Assembly: GCF_900176385.1 (NCBI RefSeq)
Contig: NZ_FWXN01000002.1
Span: forward strand, 248,001-312,000
DNA: 64,000 nucleotides
From: Janibacter indicus
Lineage (GTDB): Bacteria; Actinomycetota; Actinomycetes; Actinomycetales; Dermatophilaceae
Direction: 5' to 3'
The first letter of the stretch is position 1, and every line of letters begins with the position of its first letter. This document shows positions 9,327 to 16,878 of this stretch, in pieces. The position numbers and the translations under genes were made by a program. The notes under the pieces are model-generated. The model was not told the origin of the DNA and ran no database searches. It saw only the letters and a program-made list of their open reading frames with translations.

Positions 9327-10397
9327 ATGCGCGCTCGCACCTTGTCCATCGTCACCGTCGTTGCGGCCGCGGCCGCCACCGTCGGTGCGGGTCCCTCGAA
9401 CGCCGCTCCAAGCGCCCCGGCCGAGTCGCGCCAGCACTTCGTCCAGCTCGGCGACTCCTTCTCCTCGGGCAACGGCGCGGGCAGCTACGAGGAGAAGTCG
9501 TGCTGGCGCTCGCCGAACAACTACGGCGCTCGGGTCGCGCAGCTCAAGGGCGCGACCTACACCAATGCGGCGTGCAGCGGTGGCGTGACCGCAGACATCC
9601 TCCAGCCGCGCGACATCGGGTCGCCGTCGTGGCGCACGCGCACCTACCGGATCCCGGTCGGGGCCGTCGATGCCCGGGTCCAGTGGCTGGCGAGGGCGAA
9701 GGCGGACCACCTCTGCGGCACTCCCGCCCAGCCGGACTTCTCCTACGTCTACACCCTCAGCTCGAGCGCGTCGGCGGGCGATCTCTACACCGCGACGGTC
9801 CGCTGCCAGCTGCAGGCCGCACCGCAGATCGACGCGGTCGACCGTTCGACGGACGCCGTCTTCGTCACCACGGGCGGCAACGACGTGGGCTTCACCTCGA
9901 TCGTCATCGACTGCCTCGTGCTGCGCGCGGCGGGAAGCTGCAAGGCCCGCATCGACGCGGCAAACGTCGAGCTGACGTCGCTGAAGCCCCGGCTCGTAGA
10001 GGCGCTGCAGGCGGTCCACGACCGCTCCGGCGGGCGTGCGCACGTCTACCTGCTGGGGTACCCGCACCTGATCAACACCGGCAGCTTCCGCCTGAGCTCG
10101 ACCTACGACGCCGGGCAAGAGCTCTCGCGGATGCAGCTGCGCGGCGACACCCTGCAGCGGGCGGCGATGGCCGAGCTGTCACGAGCCAACGGTGGTCAGG
10201 GCGGGTTCACCTTCGTCGACGTCAAGCGTGACTGGGGCGGCTACACGCACGGTATCGACCCGCACGTCGTCGCGAACAACAGCAATGCCTGGCTGGTCCC
10301 GGTCCTCGCGCCGGGGCGTGAGCTCAAGGAGTTCGTCCACCCGACGGCCGCGGGCTGGGGTGCGAGCGCGCTGGCGCTCGCCGACGCGATGCGTTGA
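9327..10397 (+). CDS. Secreted SGNH/GDSL hydrolase
   Basis: This 356-residue protein has a Sec signal peptide (about residues 1-27, ending SNAAP). Block I is QLGDSFSSGNG with the nucleophilic serine. Block III is TGGNDVGF, and the C-terminal FVHPTAAGWG carries the His of the triad. The overall pattern resembles the Streptomyces scabies esterase (SEST) group, with extra cysteines that can pair in the oxidising exterior. The start is supported by GGGAGGACGCC before the ATG. It probably cleaves extracellular esters or lipids. Confidence 0.9.
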   Translation: MRARTLSIVTVVAAAAATVGAGPSNAAPSAPAESRQHFVQLGDSFSSGNGAGSYEEKSCWRSPNNYGARVAQLKGATYTNAACSGGVTADILQPRDIGSPSWRTRTYRIPVGAVDARVQWLARAKADHLCGTPAQPDFSYVYTLSSSASAGDLYTATVRCQLQAAPQIDAVDRSTDAVFVTTGGNDVGFTSIVIDCLVLRAAGSCKARIDAANVELTSLKPRLVEALQAVHDRSGGRAHVYLLGYPHLINTGSFRLSSTYDAGQELSRMQLRGDTLQRAAMAELSRANGGQGGFTFVDVKRDWGGYTHGIDPHVVANNSNAWLVPVLAPGRELKEFVHPTAAGWGASALALADAMR

Positions 10398-10416
10398 CCC
10401 AGCCCCCGAGTGGGTC
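10396..10416 (+). terminator. Weak hairpin after the esterase gene
   Basis: GACCCA and TGGGTC enclose a 9-nt loop directly after the stop codon. There is no T-tract, so this is a weak terminator candidate. Confidence 0.3.
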
Positions 10417-10486
10417 GATCGCGAGGCCCCCCGGTCACCGCGCTGGCGCCGTGGAGGATTGTTCAATGTTCGTCTAAGGTTTGGCC

Positions 10487-12598
10487 ATGCCCTCCCTCTC
10501 GCGGTCCGGAGTCGTCCCCCGACTCCTCGCCGGCCTCGTCATCGTGCTCTGGTTTGTCGTGGCGGCGGTGGGTGGCCCGCTCGTCGGCCAGCTGTCGAGC
10601 GTGCAGGACAACGACCAGGCTTCCTTCCTGCCCCAGGAGGCCGAGTCGACCCGGGTGGCCGAGCAGCTCCCCGACTTCGAGGCCGACGCGACCCTGCCGC
10701 TCATCGTGGCGGTGGAGTCAGCCGACGGGTTGGACCGCCAGCAGCTGGCGGAGCTCGGCGCCTGGGCCAAGCAGCTGCCGCGGCAGCAGCTCGACTCAGT
10801 GCCGGGCACGGTGTCGGACTACCTTGCGGCGCAACGCATCCCGGTGATCCCGTCGGAGGACGGCGACGCGGCGATCGTCGTCCTGGCTCTCGACGCGGCT
10901 GCCGTCGAGGAGACCGTCGACGAGACGGCCATTTCCGACCTGGTCGTCGACGACCTGCGCGGTGACCTTGCTCCTGACGTCGACGGGGCGCAGGTGTCGG
11001 TGACCGGTCCCGCGGGGTTCGCCGCCGACCTCGGCGAGGCCTTCGCGGGGATCGATGGTCTGCTGCTCCTCGTCACGCTCGTCGTCGTGCTCGTCATCCT
11101 GCTCGTCGTCTACCGCAGCCCCGTCCTCCCCTTCGTCGTGCTCCTGACGAGCATCTTCGGGCTGGCGCTCGCTGCCCTGGTCATCCACCCGATGGCCGCG
11201 GCCGAGTGGATCCAGCTGTCCGGGCAGAGCCAGGGGATCCTCTTCATCCTCGTCGTCGGCGCCGCGACGGACTACTCGCTGCTGCTCGTCGCCCGCTACC
11301 GGGAGGAGCTGCACGCGGCCGATCCCCTGCCGGCGCTGCGCATCGCGTGGCGCCAGACCCTCGGCCCGGTCGCCGCCAGCGGCGGCACCGTCATCGCCGG
11401 TCTGCTGTGCCTGCTGCTGTCCGACCTCGGCAACATCTCGGGCCTGGGGCCCGTCGGTGCCCTCGGCATCGCCGGCGCCATGGTCGCCTCGCTCACCCTG
11501 CTGCCCGCGGCCCTGGCCCTGCTCGGTCGGGCCGCCTTCTGGCCGTCGGTGCCGCGTCGGGGGTCCCGACCGCAGCACCGGCTGTGGTCCGGCGTGGCGC
11601 GTCGGGTCACGGCCCGCCCGCGCGCCACCTGGGTGGTCACCACCGCCGTGCTGCTCGTCGCCGCGGCTGCCGCGCTGACCTTCCCGACCCAGGGCATCTC
11701 CCAGGCGCAGTTCTTCACCACCGATGTGGAGTCCGTCGACGGGCAGGGTGTCCTCGACCGGCACTTCGACGGCGGTGACCAGCAGCCCGTGCAGGTCGTC
11801 GTCCCCGACGCGAGCGTCCGCGAGGCGCAGGGAGTCCTCGCCGACCACGACGACGTCGCCGGCCGGGTCGAGTCGCGGGAGTCCACGTCCGGATCGGGCT
11901 CGACCCTGCTCTCGGCCACCCTGACCGTCGGGTCGGAGTCGCCGGAGGCCCGCGAGGTCGTGCGCGACCTGCGCGACGAGCTCCACGCGGTCGATCCCGG
12001 CATCATCGTCGGTGGCGCGACCGCGACCTCGGTCGACACCGACGACGCGAGCACGCGCGACTACCGGGTCGTCGTGCCCGCGATCCTGCTCGTCGTCACC
12101 CTCATCCTCATGGCCCTGCTGCGCTCCGTCGCCGCGGCCGTGCTGCTCGTGGCGGTCAACGTGCTGACCTTCGCCGCGACCCTGGGCGTCTCGGCGATCC
12201 TCTTCACCCGGGTCCTCGACCAGCCCGGCGCCGACCCCTCGACGCCCGTCCTCGGGTTCGTCTTCCTCGTCGCCCTCGCCGTGGACTACTCGATCTTCCT
12301 CATGACGAGGGCCAGGGAGGAGTCGTTGCACGTCGGGACCCGCCGCGGCGTGCGCCGCGCCGTCGCGGTCACGGGTGGGGTCATCACCAGCGCCGGCGTC
12401 GTCCTGGCGGCGACCTTCTCCGCGCTGTGGGTGATCCCGCTGCTCTTCCTCGCGCAGATCGCCTTCATCGTCGCCTTCGGGGTGCTCCTCGACACGATCG
12501 TCACCCGCTCGGTCCTCGTGCCGGCGCTGGCCGCGGACCTGGGCAACCGCATCTGGTGGCCCGGGTCCGGGCGGATGGCCGACGACGAGCCGCGCTGA
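10487..12598 (+). CDS. MMPL/RND-type membrane transporter
   Basis: This 703-residue protein has the two-halved MMPL layout. One transmembrane helix and a periplasmic loop are followed by five or six helices (about residues 185-350), and this is then repeated (about 390-700). The helix-4-like segments GAATDYSLLLVARYREEL and ALAVDYSIFLMTRAREE carry the conserved Asp-Tyr proton-relay pair in both halves. Such transporters export lipids or drugs. The ATG at 10487 follows AAGG at a good spacing. No regulator is adjacent, and it is only distantly similar to the larger MMPL gene at 16879-19194. Confidence 0.92.
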   Translation: MPSLSRSGVVPRLLAGLVIVLWFVVAAVGGPLVGQLSSVQDNDQASFLPQEAESTRVAEQLPDFEADATLPLIVAVESADGLDRQQLAELGAWAKQLPRQQLDSVPGTVSDYLAAQRIPVIPSEDGDAAIVVLALDAAAVEETVDETAISDLVVDDLRGDLAPDVDGAQVSVTGPAGFAADLGEAFAGIDGLLLLVTLVVVLVILLVVYRSPVLPFVVLLTSIFGLALAALVIHPMAAAEWIQLSGQSQGILFILVVGAATDYSLLLVARYREELHAADPLPALRIAWRQTLGPVAASGGTVIAGLLCLLLSDLGNISGLGPVGALGIAGAMVASLTLLPAALALLGRAAFWPSVPRRGSRPQHRLWSGVARRVTARPRATWVVTTAVLLVAAAAALTFPTQGISQAQFFTTDVESVDGQGVLDRHFDGGDQQPVQVVVPDASVREAQGVLADHDDVAGRVESRESTSGSGSTLLSATLTVGSESPEAREVVRDLRDELHAVDPGIIVGGATATSVDTDDASTRDYRVVVPAILLVVTLILMALLRSVAAAVLLVAVNVLTFAATLGVSAILFTRVLDQPGADPSTPVLGFVFLVALAVDYSIFLMTRAREESLHVGTRRGVRRAVAVTGGVITSAGVVLAATFSALWVIPLLFLAQIAFIVAFGVLLDTIVTRSVLVPALAADLGNRIWWPGSGRMADDEPR

Positions 12599-12625
12599 CC
12601 CGCTGCGCCCCGTGCCGGGAGGAGC

Positions 12626-14035
12626 TCAGTCCAGCAGGTCGACCAGCTGGGGCGCGATGCCGGTGTAGGTCGCGGGGGTCATCGCCGCGACGCGCTCCTC
12701 GACGTCGGCCGGCAGGCCCAGCCCGCGGACGAACCCGACGAGCTCCGGCTGGCCGATGCGCTGCCCGCGGGTGAGCTCCTTGAGCCGCTCGTAAGGCTCC
12801 TCCATGCCGGGCACGCCCTGCGCGCCGAGGGCCCGCATCACCGACTGGATCGGCTCGCCGAGCACCTCCCAGTTGCGGTCGAGGTCGGCGGCCATCGCCT
12901 CGGGCACGGCGTCGAGCCCGGCCAGACCGCGGCCTGCGTTGTCGATCGCGAGGAGGGAGTGGCCGAGCGCCGTGCCGATGTTGCGCTGCATCGAGCTGTC
13001 GGTGAGGTCGCGCTGCAGCCGCGAGGTGACGAGGGTGCTCGCGAGGACGTCGAGGAGTGCATTGCTCACCTCGAGGTTGGCCTCGGCATTTTCGAAGCGG
13101 ATCGGGTTGACCTTGTGCGGCATGGTGCTCGAGCCGACGGTGCCCTGGCCGCGCACCTGCGCGAAGTAGCCCATCGAGATGTAGCTCCACACGTCGGTGC
13201 ACAGGTTGTGCAGCACGCGGTTGTAGCGGGCGATGTCGGCGTAGATCTCCGCCTGCCAGTCGTGCGACTCGATCTGCGTCGTGAGGGGGTTCCACGTCAG
13301 GCCGAGGCCCTCGACGAAGGACTGCGAGATCTCCAGCCAGTCGGCCTCGGGCACGGCCGCCAGGTGTGCACCGAAGGTGCCGGTCGCGCCGTTGATCTTG
13401 CCGAGGTACTCGTCCTGCTGGATCCGCTTCAGCTGGCGCATCAGGCGGTGCGCCAGGACGGCCAGCTCCTTGCCCATGGTCGTCGGCGTCGCCGGCTGAC
13501 CGTGGGTGTGCGCCAGCAGCGGCACGTCGCGCAGCTCGTCGGCCATCGACGCGACCGCCTCGGCGAGCGCGTCGGCGCGCGGCAGCCAGACCTCCTCGAC
13601 AGCGCCCTGGACCATGAGGGCGTAGGAGAGGTTGTTGATGTCCTCGCTCGTGCAGCAGAAGTGGATCAGCTCGGCCAGACCCTTGTCCTCGGGGGCCGGG
13701 GCGATCTGCGCGAGCCGCTCCTTGAGGTAGTACTCGACGGCCTTGACGTCGTGCTGGGTGACCTTTTCGGTCGCCGCGAGCTCGGCGATCGCGTCAGGGC
13801 CGAAGTCCTCGACGACCCGGCGCAGGGCCGCCTGCTCGTCGTCGGTGAGCTGCCGCACGCCGGGCACGACCTGGCGGGAGGTCAGGTGGATCAGCCACTC
13901 GACCTCGACGTGGACCCGCATGCGGTTGAGCGCGGGCTCGCTCAGGTAGTCGATGAGCGGCGAGACGGCGGGCCGGTAGCGGCCGTCGAGCGCGCCCAGG
14001 GCGATCTGGGGAGTGGCGTCAGCAAGGCTCTGCAT
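12626..14035 (-). CDS. purB: Adenylosuccinate lyase
   Basis: This 469-residue enzyme splits adenylosuccinate to AMP and SAICAR to AICAR in purine synthesis. The fumarase/aspartase signature GSSTMPHKVNPIRFENAEAN is present, as are THGQPATPTTMGKE and the start pattern LGALDGRYRPAVSPL of the E. coli-like PurB subgroup. The ATG at 14035 is chosen because GGGAGG lies about ten nt upstream; ATGs at 14044 and 14074 would overlap that site or the hairpin beyond it. Confidence 0.96.
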   Translation of the reverse strand: MQSLADATPQIALGALDGRYRPAVSPLIDYLSEPALNRMRVHVEVEWLIHLTSRQVVPGVRQLTDDEQAALRRVVEDFGPDAIAELAATEKVTQHDVKAVEYYLKERLAQIAPAPEDKGLAELIHFCCTSEDINNLSYALMVQGAVEEVWLPRADALAEAVASMADELRDVPLLAHTHGQPATPTTMGKELAVLAHRLMRQLKRIQQDEYLGKINGATGTFGAHLAAVPEADWLEISQSFVEGLGLTWNPLTTQIESHDWQAEIYADIARYNRVLHNLCTDVWSYISMGYFAQVRGQGTVGSSTMPHKVNPIRFENAEANLEVSNALLDVLASTLVTSRLQRDLTDSSMQRNIGTALGHSLLAIDNAGRGLAGLDAVPEAMAADLDRNWEVLGEPIQSVMRALGAQGVPGMEEPYERLKELTRGQRIGQPELVGFVRGLGLPADVEERVAAMTPATYTGIAPQLVDLLD

Positions 14036-14056
14036 GGCGCCCATCCTCCCACTGGA

Positions 14057-14101
14057 GAAGGGGGTGCCCGTCACCTCGCTCAGGTGACGGGCACCCCCTT
14101 C
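14057..14101. terminator. Perfect 20-bp hairpin upstream of purB
   Basis: A 20-bp perfect inverted repeat (14057-14076 and 14082-14101) encloses the 5-nt loop CGCTC and contains GAAGGGGG/CCCCCTTC. It lies 21 nt before the purB ATG and no gene ends here on either strand. It may block readthrough into purB or sit in its leader. Confidence 0.6.
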
Positions 14102-14254
14102 GTCGCCGTTACCGATTTGAGACCTGGCCGGGTGGTGTGCTTACGGTGGGCGACGCCCGGTGGTCGGACCGCCGGGGTGACCGATGCGGTCAGGATCGAC
14201 CGCTCGTGGCCCTCGGCGGGCCGCGCCACGAGACGAGGAGGAGGAGTCATCACC

Positions 14255-14410
14255 ATGGCCACCACCCGTCACAGCACCACCCGCCGCGCCGCCCAGGCCA
14301 CGCCGGAGCAGCAGGTCGAGATCGCCCAGAAGGTCCTCGAGGGCCAGGGCCCAGGCGCTTGGCCGGTCTGCTCGGTCAAGGCGGGCCTGACCGCCACCAA
14401 CGGTGCCTGA
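14255..14410 (+). CDS. Small hypothetical protein, 51 residues
   Basis: The ATG at 14255 follows GAGGAGGAGTCATCACC, a very strong Shine-Dalgarno. The product is 51 residues, with a basic Thr/Arg-rich start (MATTRHSTTRRAAQ), a helical middle (TPEQQVEIAQKVLEGQ) and a Gly/Pro/Cys-containing tail (GPGAWPVCSVKAGLTATNGA). I do not recognise a family. It stands alone between purB and the phosphatase operon with hairpins on both sides. A TTGAGA box at 14117 could serve as a -35. The single Cys and short helix-plus-tail layout recall a RiPP precursor, but no maturase is adjacent. Confidence 0.55.
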   Translation: MATTRHSTTRRAAQATPEQQVEIAQKVLEGQGPGAWPVCSVKAGLTATNGA

Positions 14411-14451
14411 CGGGCACCGGCTCGGCGCCTGACCAGCGCCCCACCCACGTG

Positions 14452-14485
14452 ACGGGCGTCGACTCTCAGGGGAGTCGGCGCCCGT
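14452..14485. terminator. Bidirectional terminator candidate
   Basis: ACGGGCGTCGACTC (14452-14465) pairs with GAGTCGGCGCCCGT (14472-14485) with one G-T wobble and a 6-nt loop. It lies 4 nt beyond the phosphatase stop and about 42 nt after the 51-residue ORF, so it can serve both. Confidence 0.6.
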
Positions 14486-14488
14486 TGC

Positions 14489-14986
14489 TCATGCCTCGAG
14501 CTGCCCGCGCACGTGGTCGACGATGCCGTCGGCGGCGCCGGTGATCTCCGCGTAGGTGCGGTCGAAGTCGGAGTCGTCGCCGTACCAGGGGTCGTCGATG
14601 GCCAGGGCGTCACCCTTGAGGCCGGCGGGGTCGAAGGAGCGGATCATCCGGATGCGGTCCTTGGCCTCGGGGACCCCGGCGAGGCGCCGCAGCACGGTGT
14701 AGTGCCCGTGGTCGGCGGCGAGCACGAGGTCGCGGTCGGCGAACCAGCGCTTGTCGAAGACGCGGGCGCGGTGCTGCGCGTAGTCGCCGGTGTGGCCGTG
14801 GCGGTGCATCGCCGCGATGGTCCGCGGGTCGGCGGGGTGGCCCTCCTCCCACGCGGTGGTGCCGGCGGAGTCGACCGCGACCCGGTCGCCGAGCCCGGCC
14901 GCCTCGAAGCGCTCACGCAGCACCCACTCCGCCATCGGCGAGCGGCAGATGTTGCCCGTGCACACGACGGTGATCCGGTAGGTCAT
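14489..14986 (-). CDS. Low-molecular-weight protein-tyrosine phosphatase
   Basis: This 165-residue protein has the active-site loop VVCTGNICRSPMAEW (CX5R) near the N-terminus and the general-acid loop DPWYGDDSDFD near the end. These are the hallmarks of LMW protein-tyrosine phosphatases. The ATG overlaps the stop of the bioD-like gene (ATGA), so it is the third gene of a tightly coupled panE-like / bioD-like / phosphatase operon. The substrate is unknown. It differs from the ArsC protein at 5520, which shares the fold but has the arsenate-specific cysteines. Confidence 0.92.
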   Translation of the reverse strand: MTYRITVVCTGNICRSPMAEWVLRERFEAAGLGDRVAVDSAGTTAWEEGHPADPRTIAAMHRHGHTGDYAQHRARVFDKRWFADRDLVLAADHGHYTVLRRLAGVPEAKDRIRMIRSFDPAGLKGDALAIDDPWYGDDSDFDRTYAEITGAADGIVDHVRGQLEA

Positions 14987-15705
14987 GACGACATCGTCCA
15001 CCAGTCGTCTGGGGAGAACCATGCGGGGGCCTGTGAGGAGAGCGTGGCCGCGTCGAGGTCGGCGGCCCCGGCAGGTACGAGGGCGAGCAGCGGGGCGCCG
15101 GCCAGGCGCGGGAGCGACTGCAGGTGTGCCCGCTCGAGAGCGCCCTCCGTGCCGACCCCGGTGACGACGACCCCCACGACCGGCAGGTCGCGCCGGCCGA
15201 GAGCCTCGGCGGCGAGCGCGACGTGGTTGAGAGCGGTGGCGGCCAGGTCGGTGACGAGGACGATCCCCGTGGAGACCCCCTTGTAGCGAAGGGCGGTGCC
15301 CACGTCCGCGAGCGTCCCGCCGCGGGCGTCGAGGGGCACGAGCAGACCGTGGGCGCCGTGGAGGAGCAGGGCGTCGTGCTCGGTGCCGGCGGCACGCAGC
15401 GCGTGCTTGACCGCCGGCGGAAGGCTGACCCCGGCCCGCTCGGCGGCCGCGACCGGGGGGAGGGCGTCGTGCAGGCGCTGCCACTCCTGCGCCGACCGGC
15501 CGCTCAGCCGCGTGATGACCTCGCCGTCCCCCTCGCCCGTCGCCGTGACGACCGGGACGGCGATGCCCACATCGCGACCGGCGTCGGCGAGGAGCACGGC
15601 CAGGGCCGCGGTGGCAGCGGCGTGCTCGGGCCCGGTGCTGCCGGCGCCCGTGACGAGGACGACCCGCGGCAGGGCGAGCTCGTCGAGCGTGGTCTCGACG
15701 CTCAC
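14983..15705 (-). CDS. BioD-like (dethiobiotin synthetase-like) protein lacking the P-loop lysine
   Basis: This 240-residue protein aligns by pattern with BioD. It has the N-terminal RVVLVTG strand, HGAHGLLVPLD (compare the BioD GGLLVP segment), DLAATALNHVALAAEAL (compare GTINHTLLT) and VVGVVVTGVG. The Walker A motif, normally GTDTGVGKT, reads GAGSTGPEH here, so the ATP-binding Lys-Thr is gone. ATP-dependent ring closure is therefore doubtful, and it may be inactive or have another role. The GTG start at 15705 overlaps the upstream gene stop (GTGA). No bioA, bioF or bioB is in the window. Confidence 0.75.
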   Translation of the reverse strand: MSVETTLDELALPRVVLVTGAGSTGPEHAAATAALAVLLADAGRDVGIAVPVVTATGEGDGEVITRLSGRSAQEWQRLHDALPPVAAAERAGVSLPPAVKHALRAAGTEHDALLLHGAHGLLVPLDARGGTLADVGTALRYKGVSTGIVLVTDLAATALNHVALAAEALGRRDLPVVGVVVTGVGTEGALERAHLQSLPRLAGAPLLALVPAGAADLDAATLSSQAPAWFSPDDWWTMSS

Positions 15706-16739
15706 AGGCCCACGGCCGCCCGCAGCTGGGCACCGCTCCAGCGCCGACGGTCGGGGCCGCTCGCCTCGGCCTCGCGGACGAGCTCGACGATCCGGGCGCA
15801 CACCGGGGCCGCCGACCCGTGGTCGGCCCCGAGCTGCACGACGGCCCCCTGCAACTCGTCGATCTCGGTCGGCCGACCGGCATCGAGGTCGTCGGCCATG
15901 GAGGAGCGGGCCGTCGGCGCGACCTTGAGCGAGGCGCGAGCAAGGTTGCTGAAGACGGGCGTGGGGGAGCGCAGCAGGGCCGGCATCGCGGCGGCCGGCA
16001 GCGGGGTCATCCGCGCGGGGGAGATCCCGATTCGCCGGGCGAGGGCCAGCGCCTCGTCCTGGCAGGCGGCCAGGACGGTCCGGCAGTCACGGTCGCGCAG
16101 CTCGACGGCGAGGGGCAGGCCGGTCAGCGCGTTGACCGCGTTGTTGAGGTTGAGCAGGAGCTTGCCGAAGAGCACCGCCCGCATGTCGGGGTCGACCTCG
16201 ACGCGCAGCCCGCCGCCCTGCGCGACCCGGACGAAGGGGTCGACGCGCGGGTGGTCCTTGACCACCGGCCGCCCGCTCGTCGTCTGGGTCCAGTGCGTCT
16301 CGGCGGTGCGCACGACGTTGAAGGGGACCATGCCCGAGAGCACGAGCGGTCGGGAGGCCCGGCTGGGGAAGGCACCGGCAAGCGCCTCGTCGATCGCGCT
16401 CGCATTGCGCAGGCCGTTTTGCAGGGAGATGACGACCGAGTCGTGCTGGAGGTAGGGCGCGATCTGCTGGGTCGCGGCGGCCAGGCCGTGGGTCTTGGTC
16501 GTGAGGAGCACGTAGTCGGCGCCGACGACGGCACTCGGCTCGGTCGCGAGCGTGAGCGTCTCGGGGGGCACCGTGCGGGTGCGCCCGGCGAGGTCGGTGA
16601 CGGTCAGGCCGTCGCGGGTGATGGCGTCGACGTTCGGCGCCCGGCCGATGAGCGTCACATCGGCCGCGGCGGCCAGCCACCCGCCGAAGTAGGTGCCGAT
16701 GCTGCCCGCCCCCATGACGGCCACGCGCGTGCGCTCCAC
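15702..16739 (-). CDS. Ketopantoate reductase family protein (PanE/ApbA)
   Basis: This 345-residue NADP(H)-dependent reductase has the dinucleotide loop VMGAGSIGTYFGGWLA at the N-terminus. SLQNGLRNASAIDEAL and FGKLLLNLNNAVNALTGLPL are typical of the second domain of 2-dehydropantoate 2-reductase. It could supply pantoate for coenzyme A or act on a related 2-oxo acid. It is the first gene of a three-gene operon with 4-nt overlaps. Because several paralogues usually exist in actinobacteria, I do not assign panE firmly. Confidence 0.85.
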   Translation of the reverse strand: MERTRVAVMGAGSIGTYFGGWLAAAADVTLIGRAPNVDAITRDGLTVTDLAGRTRTVPPETLTLATEPSAVVGADYVLLTTKTHGLAAATQQIAPYLQHDSVVISLQNGLRNASAIDEALAGAFPSRASRPLVLSGMVPFNVVRTAETHWTQTTSGRPVVKDHPRVDPFVRVAQGGGLRVEVDPDMRAVLFGKLLLNLNNAVNALTGLPLAVELRDRDCRTVLAACQDEALALARRIGISPARMTPLPAAAMPALLRSPTPVFSNLARASLKVAPTARSSMADDLDAGRPTEIDELQGAVVQLGADHGSAAPVCARIVELVREAEASGPDRRRWSGAQLRAAVGL

Positions 16740-16816
16740 TGCTGCTCACCCCTTGCCGAGCCATCGGCCTGCCGATCCCGGCTGCCGTTGCCGCGATCCT
16801 AACCTCCGGGGTTGCC

Positions 16817-16855
16817 GAAGCGGCCGGTCCGACGAGCTGTCGGGCCGGCCGCTTC
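16817..16855 (-). terminator. Strong hairpin after the MMPL gene
   Basis: GAAGCGGCCGG and CCGGCCGCTTC pair around an inner CCGAC/GTCGG stem with loop GAGCT. The structure lies 24 nt beyond the stop of the minus-strand MMPL gene and before the panE-like start region. Confidence 0.65.
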
Positions 16856-16878
16856 CGTGGCCGCGAGGCGAAGGGAGG

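Noticed and set aside
14489-14986. Second arsenate reductase
   Set aside because: It has the LMW phosphatase fold and CX5R loop but lacks the CGDACP cysteines of the ArsC at 5520 and has the DPWYGD acid loop of tyrosine phosphatases.
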